The notes beneath the pieces are model-generated. The model was not told where the DNA came from. It made no database searches and worked only from the letters and a program-made list of their open reading frames with translations. From assembly GCA_024704765.1 (NCBI GenBank), contig JAKMXF010000299.1, positions 940,556 through 1,004,555 of the forward strand: a stretch of 64,000 bases of DNA. Direction: 5' to 3'. Shown piece by piece: positions 12,701 through 23,596 of this stretch; positions within the stretch are counted from its first letter, which is position 1; each line of letters opens with the position of its first letter. The translations under genes were made by a program, and so were the position numbers. This stretch comes from Oopsacas minuta (lineage: Eukaryota; Porifera; Hexactinellida; Lyssacinosida; Leucopsacidae).

Positions 12701-13126
12701 TGTGCGATCTTGGTATTAATCTCAAGAATTAATTACACTCGTCGAAATTTCCTTTAAGTTTCGTACTTTTCTAGACACGTATTATAGATATACAACAAAT
12801 AATGATCATGACTTTATATGGACATTTATCAAGGTGAAAGTCTGATTAGGTGGTCCTCAAAGCCATAGTTATCTAACACAAAGTTATTCGAAAACATTAC
12901 GAGGTAACAGAATGATTATTTTCAATGTCACTTTTGAGGCACGTTAGAAATGGCTGACTCGTGTGTTAGAGGTATATAGATGTTATGTGGATAGTTTCAT
13001 GCATTTTGAAAAATGCACACAAGCAGATAATTCGGACCTTAACAGTTCTATTATAATAGACAATAATTGTATTTATGTATATCTTAGAATTTTTTCACTC
13101 CACATTCTTCATTCAGATTCATTCTA
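9717..13126. other. AT-rich DNA, no gene seen; two small hairpins
   Basis: No exon or transposon protein could be supported across this 3.4 kb. It contains a 14-bp perfect inverted repeat (9936-9949 with 9962-9975) and a GC-richer patch at about 12380-12530 with a GAGGAGGCAGTTGCCTCCTC palindrome. The patch resembles the end of an old transposon but cannot be classified. The open frames at 11963-12169 and 12963-13214 show no motif. Confidence 0.5.
9936..9975. repeat. short perfect hairpin
   Basis: TTCGCCTCATATAC at 9936-9949 is exactly reverse-complementary to 9962-9975, with a 12-base AT-rich loop. It lies in otherwise featureless AT-rich DNA and may be the remains of a MITE. Confidence 0.6.
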
Positions 13127-14478
13127 CAGTGCCGGTCAAAAAGAATTGCCCAGAATAAATTTACCTCAAATTCTTATATCTATGACTGATTTTAACAATA
13201 ATGCTTTATTATAATCAAGTAAATTGTTGTTAGTATTTAGTAGTACCTCCTCTTGCTTGAATTACGGCTTTACATCTTTGCGGCAACTCTCAATTAGAGT
13301 ATGGAGCCTGTTAATGTCGATGCTATCCCAAGTGCTTAATATGGCATTCCACAACTTTGAGTGGTTGGATGGGCTTTTCTCTTGAATTCTGAGGGAAATG
13401 TGATCCCAGAGATTCTCAATCGGATTTAGATCAGGTGACTGAGCAGGCCAATTCATAACCTCTATTTTTTGCTCACCAAACCATTGCTTAGTACCCTTTG
13501 ACTTATGGCATGGGGCGTTGTCTTGCTGAAAGGTCCAGTCAGAATGTAGAGAATGCAAATCAACGCTTGGGATTAGTGCATTTTCCAATATATCAATGTA
13601 GGAATTTGTCTTGAGGTTCCCAGATACTTTCCACAAGAGTCCTACGCCACTCCAGCAAAAGCATCCCCAAACCATGATGCCACCTCCACTAAACTTGCAA
13701 GTTTTTTGAAGACACTTCTCTGAGAACTCCTCCCCTTTCATCCTCCTGACGTAGGCTCTCCCGTCATTAGTATACAGAAAGAACCTAGATTCGTCACTGA
13801 ACACAACTCTTGCCCATTCTTCAGTATTCCAATTCTTGTGCGATCTTGCGAAGGAAAGTCGGTCTCTTTTGTGCTGGTAGTAAGGCGGGGCTTCCTTCGC
13901 GGTTTTCGTCCGAACAGTCCAGCCCCTCGTAATCTTCTCTGAACTGTTGAAGTGGAAAGTTTTATCGAATATTCTGATAACACTTCAGCTTTGATCTGAG
14001 TAGCAGTCTTAAATCGATCCTTTTTGCATTTTCTGACCAATAAATTGTCTTGCCTTTTGGTTGTGACACGAGGCCTACCCGGAATAGCGAGGTCTCTTAC
14101 CGTGCCAGTCAGCCTGTGTTTCTTGAGGATCTCGGCTACACTTTTTTGGCTACACCCAACCATTTTAGCTACCTCCCTCTGAGTATGGCCACTTTCTGAA
14201 AGTAGGATCAGGTTGGCTCGATTTTCAATGGTAATTCGGGGTTTAGAAGGCATCGAAAATTCGATAAAAACAGATAAATTGGAAAAAAAGAATACAAAAT
14301 AAAAACTGTAGGTTGTGCAAATATAATAAATGGATTAGCTGTGTTGGTGCGTTACTTGTCAAAATACATATGCCTGAGTATGGTTTCGCAAGAATTCAAC
14401 TATCTGGTCAGTGTATACAATTTGACATTTGCTATACTGTATACATTCATTTTGAGCAATTCTTTTTGACCGGCACTG
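13127..14478 (-). mobile_element. Tc1-type DD34E transposon, 1.35 kb
   Basis: Inverted ends match over at least 23 bases: CAGTGCCGGTCAAAAAGAAT at 13127 and the same sequence read on the minus strand from 14478. TA dinucleotides flank both sides (13125-13126 and 14479-14480), the expected Tc1/mariner target duplication. The interior encodes one transposase on the minus strand with a single frameshift. The element ends 164 bp upstream of the first visible ABHD17 exon. Confidence 0.93.
13262..14253 (-). pseudogene. Tc1 transposase (DD34E), one frameshift
   Basis: From the ATG at 14253 the first part reads MPSKPRITIENRANLILLSE and HTQREVAKMVGCSQKSVAEI, the first helix-turn-helix. The hook IPGRPRVTTKRQDN and the second helix-turn-helix (IKLSTSTVQRRLRGAGLFGR) follow. 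The frame changes near 13870-13885. The second part continues HKRDRLSFARSHKNWNTEEW, FSDESRFF (first Asp), WTFQQDNAPCHKSKG (second Asp) and QSPDLNPIENLWD (Glu). Thirty-four residues separate the second Asp from the Glu, the DD34E signature of Tc1. The protein ends at the stop near 13262. Repairing one indel would leave a typical length of about 330-340 residues, so this is a young dead copy. Confidence 0.9.
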
Positions 14479-14642
14479 TATATTCATTGTCATATCTTCA
14501 TTGTTAATGTTACTGCTTTCGCATTTAAATTATGTATTATACCATTTGTTTATGGAACATTGTTATTTGGGAAACCTGTAACATATATTTGGTTTCATTT
14601 TCTAATTCTTGGACCATTTTATATTTCACCTGTTACTTTTAG

Positions 14643-14812
14643 AATATGCTGTATGTATGTTCATTTGACTGATACTTCACAATATACTATCCTTTTCTCC
14701 CATGGAAATGCTGTTGACCTTGGCCAGATGTCCAGTTTTTACGTTGCTCTTGGTACCAAGATCAATTGTAACATTTTTTCTTACGACTATTCCGGCTATG
14801 GCGCTAGTAGTG
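14643..14812 (+). CDS. ABHD17: ABHD17 (FAM108) palmitoyl-protein thioesterase, internal exon
   Basis: This exon encodes CCMYVHLTD, then [20 protein letters not shown] and [14 protein letters not shown], matching the start of the alpha/beta hydrolase fold of animal ABHD17 proteins; the HGNAVDLG segment supplies the oxyanion side. ABHD17 enzymes remove palmitate from membrane proteins such as N-Ras and PSD-95 at the plasma membrane and endosomes. The exon is bounded by an acceptor (TTTTAG, 14641-14642) and a GTGAGT donor at 14813. It ends in phase 1, and G plus GT of the next exon gives the Gly of SGKPSE, exactly as in the family. The cysteine-rich N-terminal exon needed for membrane anchoring was not found upstream in this window. 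Confidence 0.93.
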
Positions 14813-14874
14813 GTGAGTTGTAATACCTTATGTGCATATCTACTTACTTCCAATCATTATTGCGAGTTATAATC

Positions 14875-15205
14875 TAGAAACGCCTGACTCCACCCCAATT
14901 CCCCGAAAACCGTTCGGGCTGGGCTGAGTTTGTGCTTCTGTCTTCTGGCCCTATACTTAGGGTCCAGGATAAACCTGAATTCACATTTTGAAATTATTTC
15001 CTTTCTTTCTAAATATTTGTATTTATCATCATTGAAATTGGTATTCAATCACATTATCCAATTTCATATACTATGCTAACCCAAGTTGTAGCTATGCGTC
15101 GTGCCTCTGTGCTTCGCCTGGACCAGGCTTAGGGCCCGAATTCCTCTTGCCGGCCATCTTCGGGCCGAAAACTCGAGTAGGGCTCGACACAACCTCACTT
15201 TGTTG
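14875..15205. repeat. GC-richer patch, unclassified repeat
   Basis: This stretch is clearly richer in G and C than its surroundings and contains related pieces: CCGAAAAC followed by GGGCTGGGCT near 14905, and GGCCGAAAACTCGAGTAGGG near 15165, plus two TTAGGG(T/C)CC pieces. It does not encode a recognisable protein. It may be an old repeat adjoining the left end of the MULE at 15218, but its class cannot be told. Confidence 0.35.
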
Positions 15206-15879
15206 TGAGGAAATTATGCAGTGATCTTACGAGATGGAGAACACATTAGAGCAGATGAATGAGTGTGGAGTTAACGCAAGACTTTCTTGAGCACACGTCA
15301 GTTGTAAATTTGATGCACTTCTCGTTGTTGGATTTTTATAAAAATTGGAGACCAAGTAGAAGGCATAGAGACGTTTATGAATATTAAAAATGATTTTGAA
15401 TTTTGAATTTGTTTTACATTTTTTTAACATTACAAAAAATTATTTTTTCACATATTTTCGAAATCAAAATTTCAACTATCTAAACATGTTTCAAAAATTT
15501 GAACGTTTGTTATATCAAAATTTGCATAATTTTGTTGACTTCCTGTGAGATATTGTTTGCCAAGGTTTCACATATTTTACCTTCACATACTACTATCTTT
15601 CATATACGTTGTTGAATTTGGATAAAAATTGCGAAACTAGTAGAAGACATAGGGACGTTTATGAATATTAACAATGATTTTGAATTTTGAAAACATGTAA
15701 TTTAATAATTTTTTCCCATCACAAAAAGATACTTTCAGTTGAAAAGTGAATTTCCATAATAACAACAACAATACTGAGAGATATTTGCGATAGACTACAA
15801 GAAATGAATCGATCACCAAATTACCATTCAGTCAATTGAATTAGAAATATTAGGTTATAATAACATCTTACTCATTTGT

Positions 15880-18800
15880 TCTTCCGTTTCCTCGGATTTA
15901 GAACTATATGACAAACTAAAAAACAAGTACTCAGCTGGATCCATTAACTATCAGAATAGCCTTGGGGAGCGGTTGTTACTTTCGTTGATTAACTATGAAT
16001 CAAAGTTGTGGCTAAATGGCTTTAGCTATTATAATCTAATTAGACCTAAAGTTATTTCCACCTTCTTGCAATATTTTAAAATTTGTCAATTTGAAGGTTG
16101 CAAAGTATTTGGAGAGTCATTCGGGAATTTTTCTCTGACGAGCTCATTGAAGAAGTCACATTACTTCGTTTATGGTTGATGTCCACATTAGAGCTTAATG
16201 ACCTAAATTATAAGTTAGTAGATAATTTATTCGACAAAAATTATTTATTATTAACTGTTGGAATGACAACAGATTTTGTTCATTAGGTAGATAAGGTAAA
16301 AAGTGACTTTAAAGAAAATGGTATTGAAGTATTGAATTTCATTTATACCAATAGCATTAGCATGTTAGAGAAAACTATGCAAAACCAATTTCAGAAATAT
16401 TGGATACATCTATAGATATGAAATACAATACTGATAATCACACAGATTTTCCAAGTTCTACTTAAACTTCTGAAAACAGCATGTTCATACTGATTCCGAT
16501 ATGTATCAGGTTTTTTCGTTCAATTTCACCTGTTACCACATATCCGCAGCGATTACGAAGGGGAATTTTGTCTAGAAAAGGACGTTTGGTACGTTATTAG
16601 TTATATAGATGAGAATGATACACATCGTATGAATAAAGGTTGGACTAATATCATAGCTGAAAGGTTTACTGAAATCAATCCGATTTGTGTACTGAAGTTT
16701 AAACACTACTGGTTTAGGAAATTGATAGTAATAACTTGAAATCTACATTCTTTCAGGCTACTGCTGTGTGTAAATTTCCTAACTGCATTTTTGTTACTTT
16801 TCACATACGAATAATCCTGCATCAATTAGTGATGATATAATTGTGAACTTCAAATCAGAGGTAATATTCATTCACACACCAAGATAGGAAAACTATTCAT
16901 GCACGTCAAGTTAGGTCTGACAATAGGAAAGAAATAGGTGCAAATTGATTCACGACTCAGTAAGTAATATATCCACCAGCAATTTTAGAAATGAGAAAGA
17001 TATAGAGCATGCAAGAGAGGCAATTTCACTAATCAAATCTCATAACAAACATTAAGGAGAATTAAATCGGATGTTAAGTCATTGGAACGATTTTCCAACG
17101 ATTATGAAGTAGACATTGTGGAAACTCAGAACCATTTCCGTTCGGTATTACCAGACGATCAAATACCTGGTTGCATACAATATATAGTACAAGACCCATT
17201 TCTAATTCATTTATTACCAAAAAAATAGATTGAAATGTTAAAACTTTTCAAACATAACAACATCGCTCTAAATATCGAGGCAACTGACTCCCTTATCAAA
17301 AGCCACCAACTTGGGATGAAACTATTTACTATACGCTCTTACATTGCAACATCCTGTATACTGTACTAGCCCTGTCCCTGTTGCAGAAATGATTAGTAGT
17401 GATCATGGCACGGCAGAGATAACTGATTTTTTAAATAAATGGGTACTAACTTGTAAGGCAGTTCTACATAAGGATTTGAAAATTGAACATGTTGAGATGG
17501 ACCATAGTTGGGCGATAATGCATAGCACATGCTTGGCATTTAATAGACTGAGTGTGTCATTATATTTAGTTCAATGTTGGGAAAATTGTAAACAACAATG
17601 CTACTACTACATCAGACATTCCAACTATTTTGAATCTCTGTTCAGCACATATATTGCATCGAATTAACTATAGATTAGATAGAATTAATAAATTAGACAA
17701 AAGGTAAAACGGTTAGTATTGAATTCATTCGGTACTATGGTGAAAAGTAACAATATTGAAGAAATAAGCTTCGTTTTCGAATCATTGTGTATTTTGCTGA
17801 CTACTGAATTGAGGTTATCTCAAGTTATTAAGGGGGGTTTAGTAGATTTGGAAAATTAGCGAAGGGAAATTTCGAAAGCAGGTGTTCAGAAACTTTATAT
17901 TGATGATTACCCTGAAAATGCTGAAGGTGATACTTATGGAAAAACGTCTCCCTTTGGAAGATACTTGGAAAAATGTTACTCTAACGCAATTGTAAAATTT
18001 CCAGAGCAAAAACAACTGGTACAAAATCAAAATGCGTGTTAGTGCCCTCAAATCCTCGAATATATTTTGAATTATTACATGCCATTGCTTCCTCTTTGGA
18101 GTGGGATCATTCTGAGTGAAGTAAACATCAATGCTATTTCAACTGATAGCAATGCAGGAGTCGACAATTGGTTTACATAGTCAAATACTGCATATTCAAA
18201 TCCCAAATAATATCGGAGTTGTTGATTTTATCCGCTGCATTTTTACACACATAGAGATAGATTGGCTTCATTTGAATTCGCATTTCAACCATTGGGTCAC
18301 AAAGTATTCAAAGTAAAGGAAAAAGTGCGATAGTCTACTAATGAGGAGGAACCTAGGGAAATTTAGGGGAAAAGAGGCGAAACAAAAGTATGTACAGTAG
18401 ACAAAGTATTTGAAAAATTGAAGGATTCTTATTTAGCAAAAACAAAATATCTACTTAAATCCTTTGAATACACATAAATCGATCAGATGTTCCAAAAAGC
18501 TACATTAGAAGTTTTGGAAGAAACAATACCAATACCAGCTAAAAATATTGAGACTGTAACAGACTTGTCTATAGTAGCATTGGGTACAATCGATGTTATA
18601 TTACCTCCCTTCAAGCAAATGTCATTCCTAAGTCAGGGTAATCTTTGTAATATATTAGGATTGCCTTTAACAAATCTTGTTTTATGTAAGATAAAATGCA
18701 TGAATAGCTGTAATTAGGAAGCGATCAGTTTAAATGAGCTAGAACCATCATTAACTTTCCATATTCCCAGGACGGGAATTGTTTATTCTCAAGTCTCTCA

Positions 18801-18960
18801 TATATGGTTCCAGGAAGCACAAGTCATAGCTCTATGATTCGAAAAATATTACCAGAAAGTATTGTGGGAAACTAAGTCAAATATATCTAAAGTTTATACA
18901 GAATATATTTCCTCTTACATATCGAAGCACAAAAGAGTACATTAGTAAGTCAAATATGAA
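15880..18960 (+). pseudogene. MULE transposase, NOF/Phantom type, decayed
   Basis: Pieces in different frames keep the family order: SAGSINYQNSLGERLLLSLI (15930), CLEKDVWYVISYIDENDTH (about 16570), CKFPNCIFV (16770), PGCIQYIVQDPFLIHLLPK and LNIEATDSLIKSHQLG (17170-17320), then PVPVAEMISSDHGTAEITDF and HVEMDHSWAIMHSTCLAFN (17365-17560). Downstream come FGRYLEKCYSNAIV (17960), ISTDSNA (18137) and IYTHIEIDWL-like pieces (18240-18300). PVAEMIS-DH and D-SWA are landmarks of NOF-type MULE transposases; D-SWA gives the second catalytic Asp. The first catalytic Asp, normally IDATGS, reads IEATDS here. There are many stops and frameshifts, so it is inactive. Confidence 0.75.
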
Positions 18961-19713
18961 TATGGACAAAACGTGGGGTGAGACATCGAATTATTTTCTA
19001 TAGCTCTATTGTTTAATACAGATATTTGGGTAAGTACTACAGAGATGAAAAATAGTTGGACGGTGTATTCTAGTAAAGGCGCTAGTTTAATGGAAATAAT
19101 GAGTAGTCCTCCAACGAATGATGCTGAATTATATTATATGCAACATGTGATAAACCATTATGAACCAATATTATAATTAAATCATATTACAATTCATGTT
19201 TAGATTACAGAGAAAAACAATTATATACCACAAAATGGATAAAATGTATGCACACCTATAAAAGTTTTAATGAACAAAATTCCAAATAAATAGTTTGCTA
19301 TTCTCTATTATATACAATTATCTCTCATTATGATAAATTATTTTGGATTCTATTTCGCTGGAATGTCAGCCTGGTCTAATGCTACCCAGGTATCTCTTTG
19401 AATATCGCTTCTCTTCAACCTTGTTGTATTTGCTTGCTTTCAGTTTCACACAGCATTAATCGAAGATCATCTAGATAACTCAGATTGCAAAGATAATATT
19501 AGATCTCATTATGTTTGTATGATGGTCAGAAAAACTTATAAATTTACTGTTGTACTACTAATACAGGTTACAAAATGAAAATCCAATGATAATTCTTTGT
19601 AAAACACCAATTAATGATTGTGTCAATCAATTCACGTTAAGGTCAAAAGGCTAATTCCAAATTCGGTTACTATTGGGCAACACCAATGTTCAGATTATAA
19701 TCAATCTTACAAT

Positions 19714-19903
19714 GCACAGTCAGGGTCGCTTATTATGAACAGGTTGAGGACCAAAAGTGAGTTCACTATAAAGAGACTTCATGTTATGCTAACTCGACTT
19801 AATACAAATCCTATGTAGATTGGTATACAGAGACTATATAGTTAGTTCGTAATAAGCGAATGTTCATATTAAGAGGGTTCATAATAAGTGACCCTGACTG
19901 TGC
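19714..19903. mobile_element. MITE, 190 bp, pogo/Tigger-like ends
   Basis: Twenty-seven-base inverted ends differ at one base: GCACAGTCAGGGTC(G/A)CTTA followed by TTATGAAC at 19714-19740 and, inverted, at 19877-19903. The interior is too short to code. CAGT starts resemble pogo/Tigger-derived MITEs; the class is inferred from this alone. Confidence 0.75.
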
Positions 19904-20487
19904 TTGTATGCATCTCTAATATTGGTATCGTCTAGTGGTACAACGTTTTGATATAAAATCCTTCGACAGTAATCATAAATTGGTGTTTCTGTAGTAATGG
20001 AGGAGAGCATTTTCAATGGACTATGATATGGTGTAGATCTTACTGTGCTTGCCAACACAATCGTAGTAGTATGTATATGATGCTTAAATAAAAAATAGTA
20101 GTATATGCGAGAGATGATATGAACGAAACTATGTGAAACCTTTGCAAACAGTATCTCACAGGAAAGTCAACAAAATTATGGAAAATTTTGCCATAACAAA
20201 CGTCCAATGGTCTGAAACATGTTCAGATAGTTGAAATTTTGATTTCGAAAAACTTTTGAAAATATATTATATTTTTGTAATGCTCAAAAAATAATGTGAA
20301 AAATTTCAAAATCTTTAATAATATTGATAAACGTCCCTCTGCTTTCTACTTGGTCTTCAATTTTTATCCAAATCAACAACGGGTAGTGCATCTAATTTAC
20401 AACTGAAGTGTGCTCAAGAAAATCTTGCGCTAATTTCACACTTGTATCAGATGAATGGTGCGATTACTGCAGTTTAAACTTTTGGTA

Positions 20488-21375
20488 AACATATGTGCAC
20501 CAGTGCACATGAATACACTGGCATATATGCACTTTATGAACTATCTAGGCTACAAGCGTATATGAACCTGTGTATACCCACTTTATTATACTGTTAATGT
20601 CAATGGGTGGTTATGAATTCTTCACTATTTTGAATTCCTGTTTTCCAGTTATATATATATTTGATTCTAATTGATCTGGTATAATTGTAATCATTCAATC
20701 GATTTGATATTTAATTTTGATAAATATTATTATACGAGAAAGATGAAGCAAATATTATTATTTATAAGTGATTTTATTTAAAGAGCACATTCGTTATCTC
20801 TTATAATAACATCCTTGAATAGAGCAAAATATGTTCTTATATCCGATAGTACTTATAACAGATGTTCTTATAATCAATACCCACTGTAGCTAATTTTGAC
20901 TGTGCATGGATGATATTCGTGGTTATTCCTGAACATGCTCTGCCCTTATAGCATTTACAGTTGCACATCTAAGCTGCACTTTTCCAATAACATATATTAG
21001 TATGTTTTATAGCTATTGGTTTTTACATAAGTTATGACGACGCGTTAATTACTTTTAGTAATCATACAAACGATTAGAATTTCACATTGCAAATGTAGGA
21101 TGTATGCTAGATTATCTTCAAAGATTTTGTTTATTTTTGAAATGCATTGCATTATTAATTAATACAACTGTATCCCATCAATTTTAACCAAATGTTAAAT
21201 AATACTGGATATACAGTACGTGTTATTACTCTTAAGCACCCATTGATTGTATGTGTAACTAAAGTGCACTTACACTGGTGTACATACACTTGTGGTCAAT
21301 ATAGTTCATAAAGTCATATACACTATTTTATGTACATGCATGTACACCAAAAGTGCATATACACTGACGCGATTT
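20488..21375. mobile_element. Long-inverted-repeat non-autonomous element, about 890 bp
   Basis: About 110 bp at 20488-20600 match the reverse complement of 21250-21370 at moderate identity: ACTTTATGAACTAT, GTATATGAAC/GTATGTACACC and TCAATGGG recur in order. Both arms are rich in TGCAC/GTGCA palindromes. No protein is encoded between them. It directly follows the foldback MULE and could be a separate MITE or an older part of that insertion. Confidence 0.5.
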
Positions 21376-21560
21376 GCTTTATTAAGTCCTCTCCCGAGCG
21401 ATATGTATACCAGTAGAATTTAGTGTGGTTCTTAAATACTATTCTGAAAATTGATGTCCAACCATTTGTATTTGTCTCTTTAGATGCAAATTGTATCTTA
21501 CTAAGGTTTCAATACAATCGGACCTTGTTTAGTTGTGAACAGTTTACGATAATATAACTA

Positions 21561-21965
21561 CAGTCAACTCCGCTTAATTGAATGAAATTCGTGACTCAAT
21601 CAAAATGAAATTTTTTTGATTCAGGAAATTCTAATATGCTTAGTACATGAACAATATTTGGATAAATAAAGGATAAATTTGGCATTAATATGACCGAATC
21701 AAGGTCTATTTACTAATAATTGTTTTCAACTTTTGTTCTCGGACGACACTAAACCATCCGAAAGTTCAAAAGTTTGTACTTTGGATGACTATGGCTATTT
21801 CTAAACAATAGAGTGGCCAACTTCTATTAGTGGACTCTGCGACTGAAAAAATAGAACTTGATGCACTTTAGTATCATTATGAGAAAATGTCCGTATAATT
21901 GGAACTCCGCTTAATCGGGACCAAAGAGCTGAAACCGATGTGTCCCAATTAAGGGGAGTTGAGTG
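21561..21965. mobile_element. MITE, 405 bp, pogo/Tigger-like ends, TA flanks
   Basis: The left end CAGTCAACTCCGCTTAATTG at 21561 matches the reverse complement of the right end (CACTCAACTCCCCTTAATTG, ending at 21965) with two differences. TA lies outside both ends, as in Tc1/mariner/pogo insertions. A third CAACTCCGCTTAAT-like piece lies inside at about 21900. A further end with CAACTCCGCTTAATGG occurs inverted at 51492-51512, so the family is present elsewhere in the window. Confidence 0.78.
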
Positions 21966-22199
21966 TATGTGAAATGTGATTAAAATTTTGCGAATATCCA
22001 TTGTCGCGCTATTTGAGTGGCTAAATTCAAATATGTTGAATAAGCAAATCAGGTGCTTTAAGTGCAGTTCCCTGTCTGAAGATAATACATTTTCACGTCC
22101 TAAAATGTATTGTTTTGGAGATGTCGGATAGGAAAGTTTCAAGCAAAGTAACTTTCTTGTTTTGGATACTATCAAGTAATACACTCGCCGATATCTCAG

Positions 22200-22684
22200 A
22201 AACTATGCATTTTAGGGTGTGAAAAGTGTAATCTTCACACCTGAAACCGCCCTTAGAGTACCGATTTGTTATTCAGCATATTCGTGAATGTAATTTTATC
22301 AGTCCATACCGCGGACCATGGATAGTCCAAAGTTTTAGCGACATTCCACATGTTTATATTATCGAAAATTGTGCAACCCCAAAAAGACTGTGCTGTTAGC
22401 CCCGAAACCAGTGACGGCGCCAAGCTGGGGCTAGGTCATGGGTAGCTGGCCCAAACCAGGGTATATTTACCCCAGCACGAGCACAATTGGGGCTCAAACT
22501 ATATTTTTCCCCTAATTAGGTGGTAACTTCATTGAGATCTAATCCAATACTATTCGTATTTGTCTGTTAGTATTATTGTCACGAGTTTAACAATGGACTC
22601 TAGTGATATTAGTAAAGAGACAATCCAGATAAATTTCCACTAATATTTGTCTTGTGCTATTTTAAAAGATCTCAAACTCATCAG
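22200..22684. other. no gene seen; possible transposon end
   Basis: No coding sequence could be supported. A GC-richer piece at 22410-22505 starts CAGTGACGGCGCC and contains repeated GGGGCT(A/C) words; it resembles the end of a small hAT-like element, but no partner end was found. Confidence 0.35.
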
Positions 22685-23596
22685 CTAGATAATTGTAAAC
22701 ACATTTCTGTACTCTTCTACGGGGATGGATTTGAAATACTGGTACAGGTCCGTCCCGAGTGTTTGTAATGTGTTAAAATCTTTGCCTTGAAAGTAGATTT
22801 TAAGCTTGGGGAATAGCCAAAAATCACATGGAACTAGGTCTGGTGAGTATGGTGGATGGGGAAGTAATTCTAACCCTTCTACATCCAAGAGATCTTTGGT
22901 AAGCTTAGCTGTATGGGAACTGGCGTTATCAATTAAAATCTTCATTCCTCGAGTTCCGGTTTTCGGGCGGTACTTTCTATATTTTCTATCAAATTTGGAA
23001 GCACTTGCTTTGTAAAGAAGTAGCAGTAACAGCCTTGCCACACTCACAAGGTAAGTGCAAGACAATTCCATGACTACTGAAGAAGATGGTATACATAATC
23101 TTAGGTTTTCTAAAGTCGGGCCTAGGAATTTTCGCCGGTTGTTCGTCGCCCCTCACCTATGATCGCTTCTTATACTTGCTATATGGTGTTGAATAATTAC
23201 CCACGTCTCATCACCAGTAATAATCTCTGTTAGGCGTCTAGAATCGCAGTTGTCATAAGTTTCCAAGAGTTTCTTGGTAATATTCAGTCGTGCCAACCTT
23301 TGATTCTCACTGAGCTTATGCGGGACTCATTTCCCACAAATCGATCGGTAGCCAAGCTCAGTGGTCAGAATTATATGAATAGCTCCCGATGAAATCTCCA
23401 TACTTTCTTCTAACTGATTGACAGTAAGCACTGTCTTCCATGACCATACTTTCAATGAGTGCGATATTCTCTGAAGTGCTGGCGGATACCGGTCTTCCAG
23501 ATCGAGGCAAATCTGTGACATCAGCATCACCAGATCTCAAACGGGCAGCCCATCGCTCTACAGTATATCTGGAAAGGCAATCCACACACAATATTA
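22685..23596 (-). pseudogene. mariner transposase fragment (DD34D), minus-strand arm of an inverted pair
   Basis: Read on the minus strand this is almost the same sequence as 23880-24795 on the plus strand. It encodes STVERWAARLRSGDADVTDL, PRSGRPVSASTSENIALIES, a degraded ITGDE-WV region, FFSSHGIVLHLPCE in a shifted frame, then KILIDNASSHTAKLTKDLLD and HPPYSPDLVPCDFWLFPKLK. The last two carry the second and third Asp of a DD34D mariner. It lacks the first 45 or so codons and both terminal repeats: it stops at 23596, where the neighbouring full-length element begins, and at about 22690 on the other side. Frameshifts and a stop break the frame, but the C-terminal tryptophan that is a stop in the other copy is intact here. 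Confidence 0.88.

Larger units (their letters stand above)
15218..20470 (+). mobile_element. Foldback-like MULE (NOF/Phantom kind) with ~380-bp inverted ends
   Basis: About 380 bp at the left (15218-15600) match the reverse complement of 20090-20470: GCAGT(G/A)ATC at the tip, then CTTGAGCACAC, CAGTTGTAAATT, GACCAAGTAGAA, ACGTTTAT, AAATCAAAATTTCAACTATC and ATAATTTTGTTGACTT occur in the same order. The left arm also holds a tandem copy of part of itself (15608-15695 repeats 15322-15410), the kind of internal repetition seen in foldback elements. The interior (about 15880-18960) carries a decayed MULE transposase on the plus strand. No clear target duplication was seen at these tips, so the outer boundary may be slightly off. 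Confidence 0.8.

Noticed and set aside
1-14642. Search for the cysteine-rich first coding exon of ABHD17
   Set aside because: No stretch encoding a start followed by the clustered cysteines typical of the family was found, so the exon is presumed to lie upstream of the window.
22410-22505. CAGTGACGGCGCC start of a possible hAT-like MITE
   Set aside because: No inverted partner or 8-bp duplication could be located.
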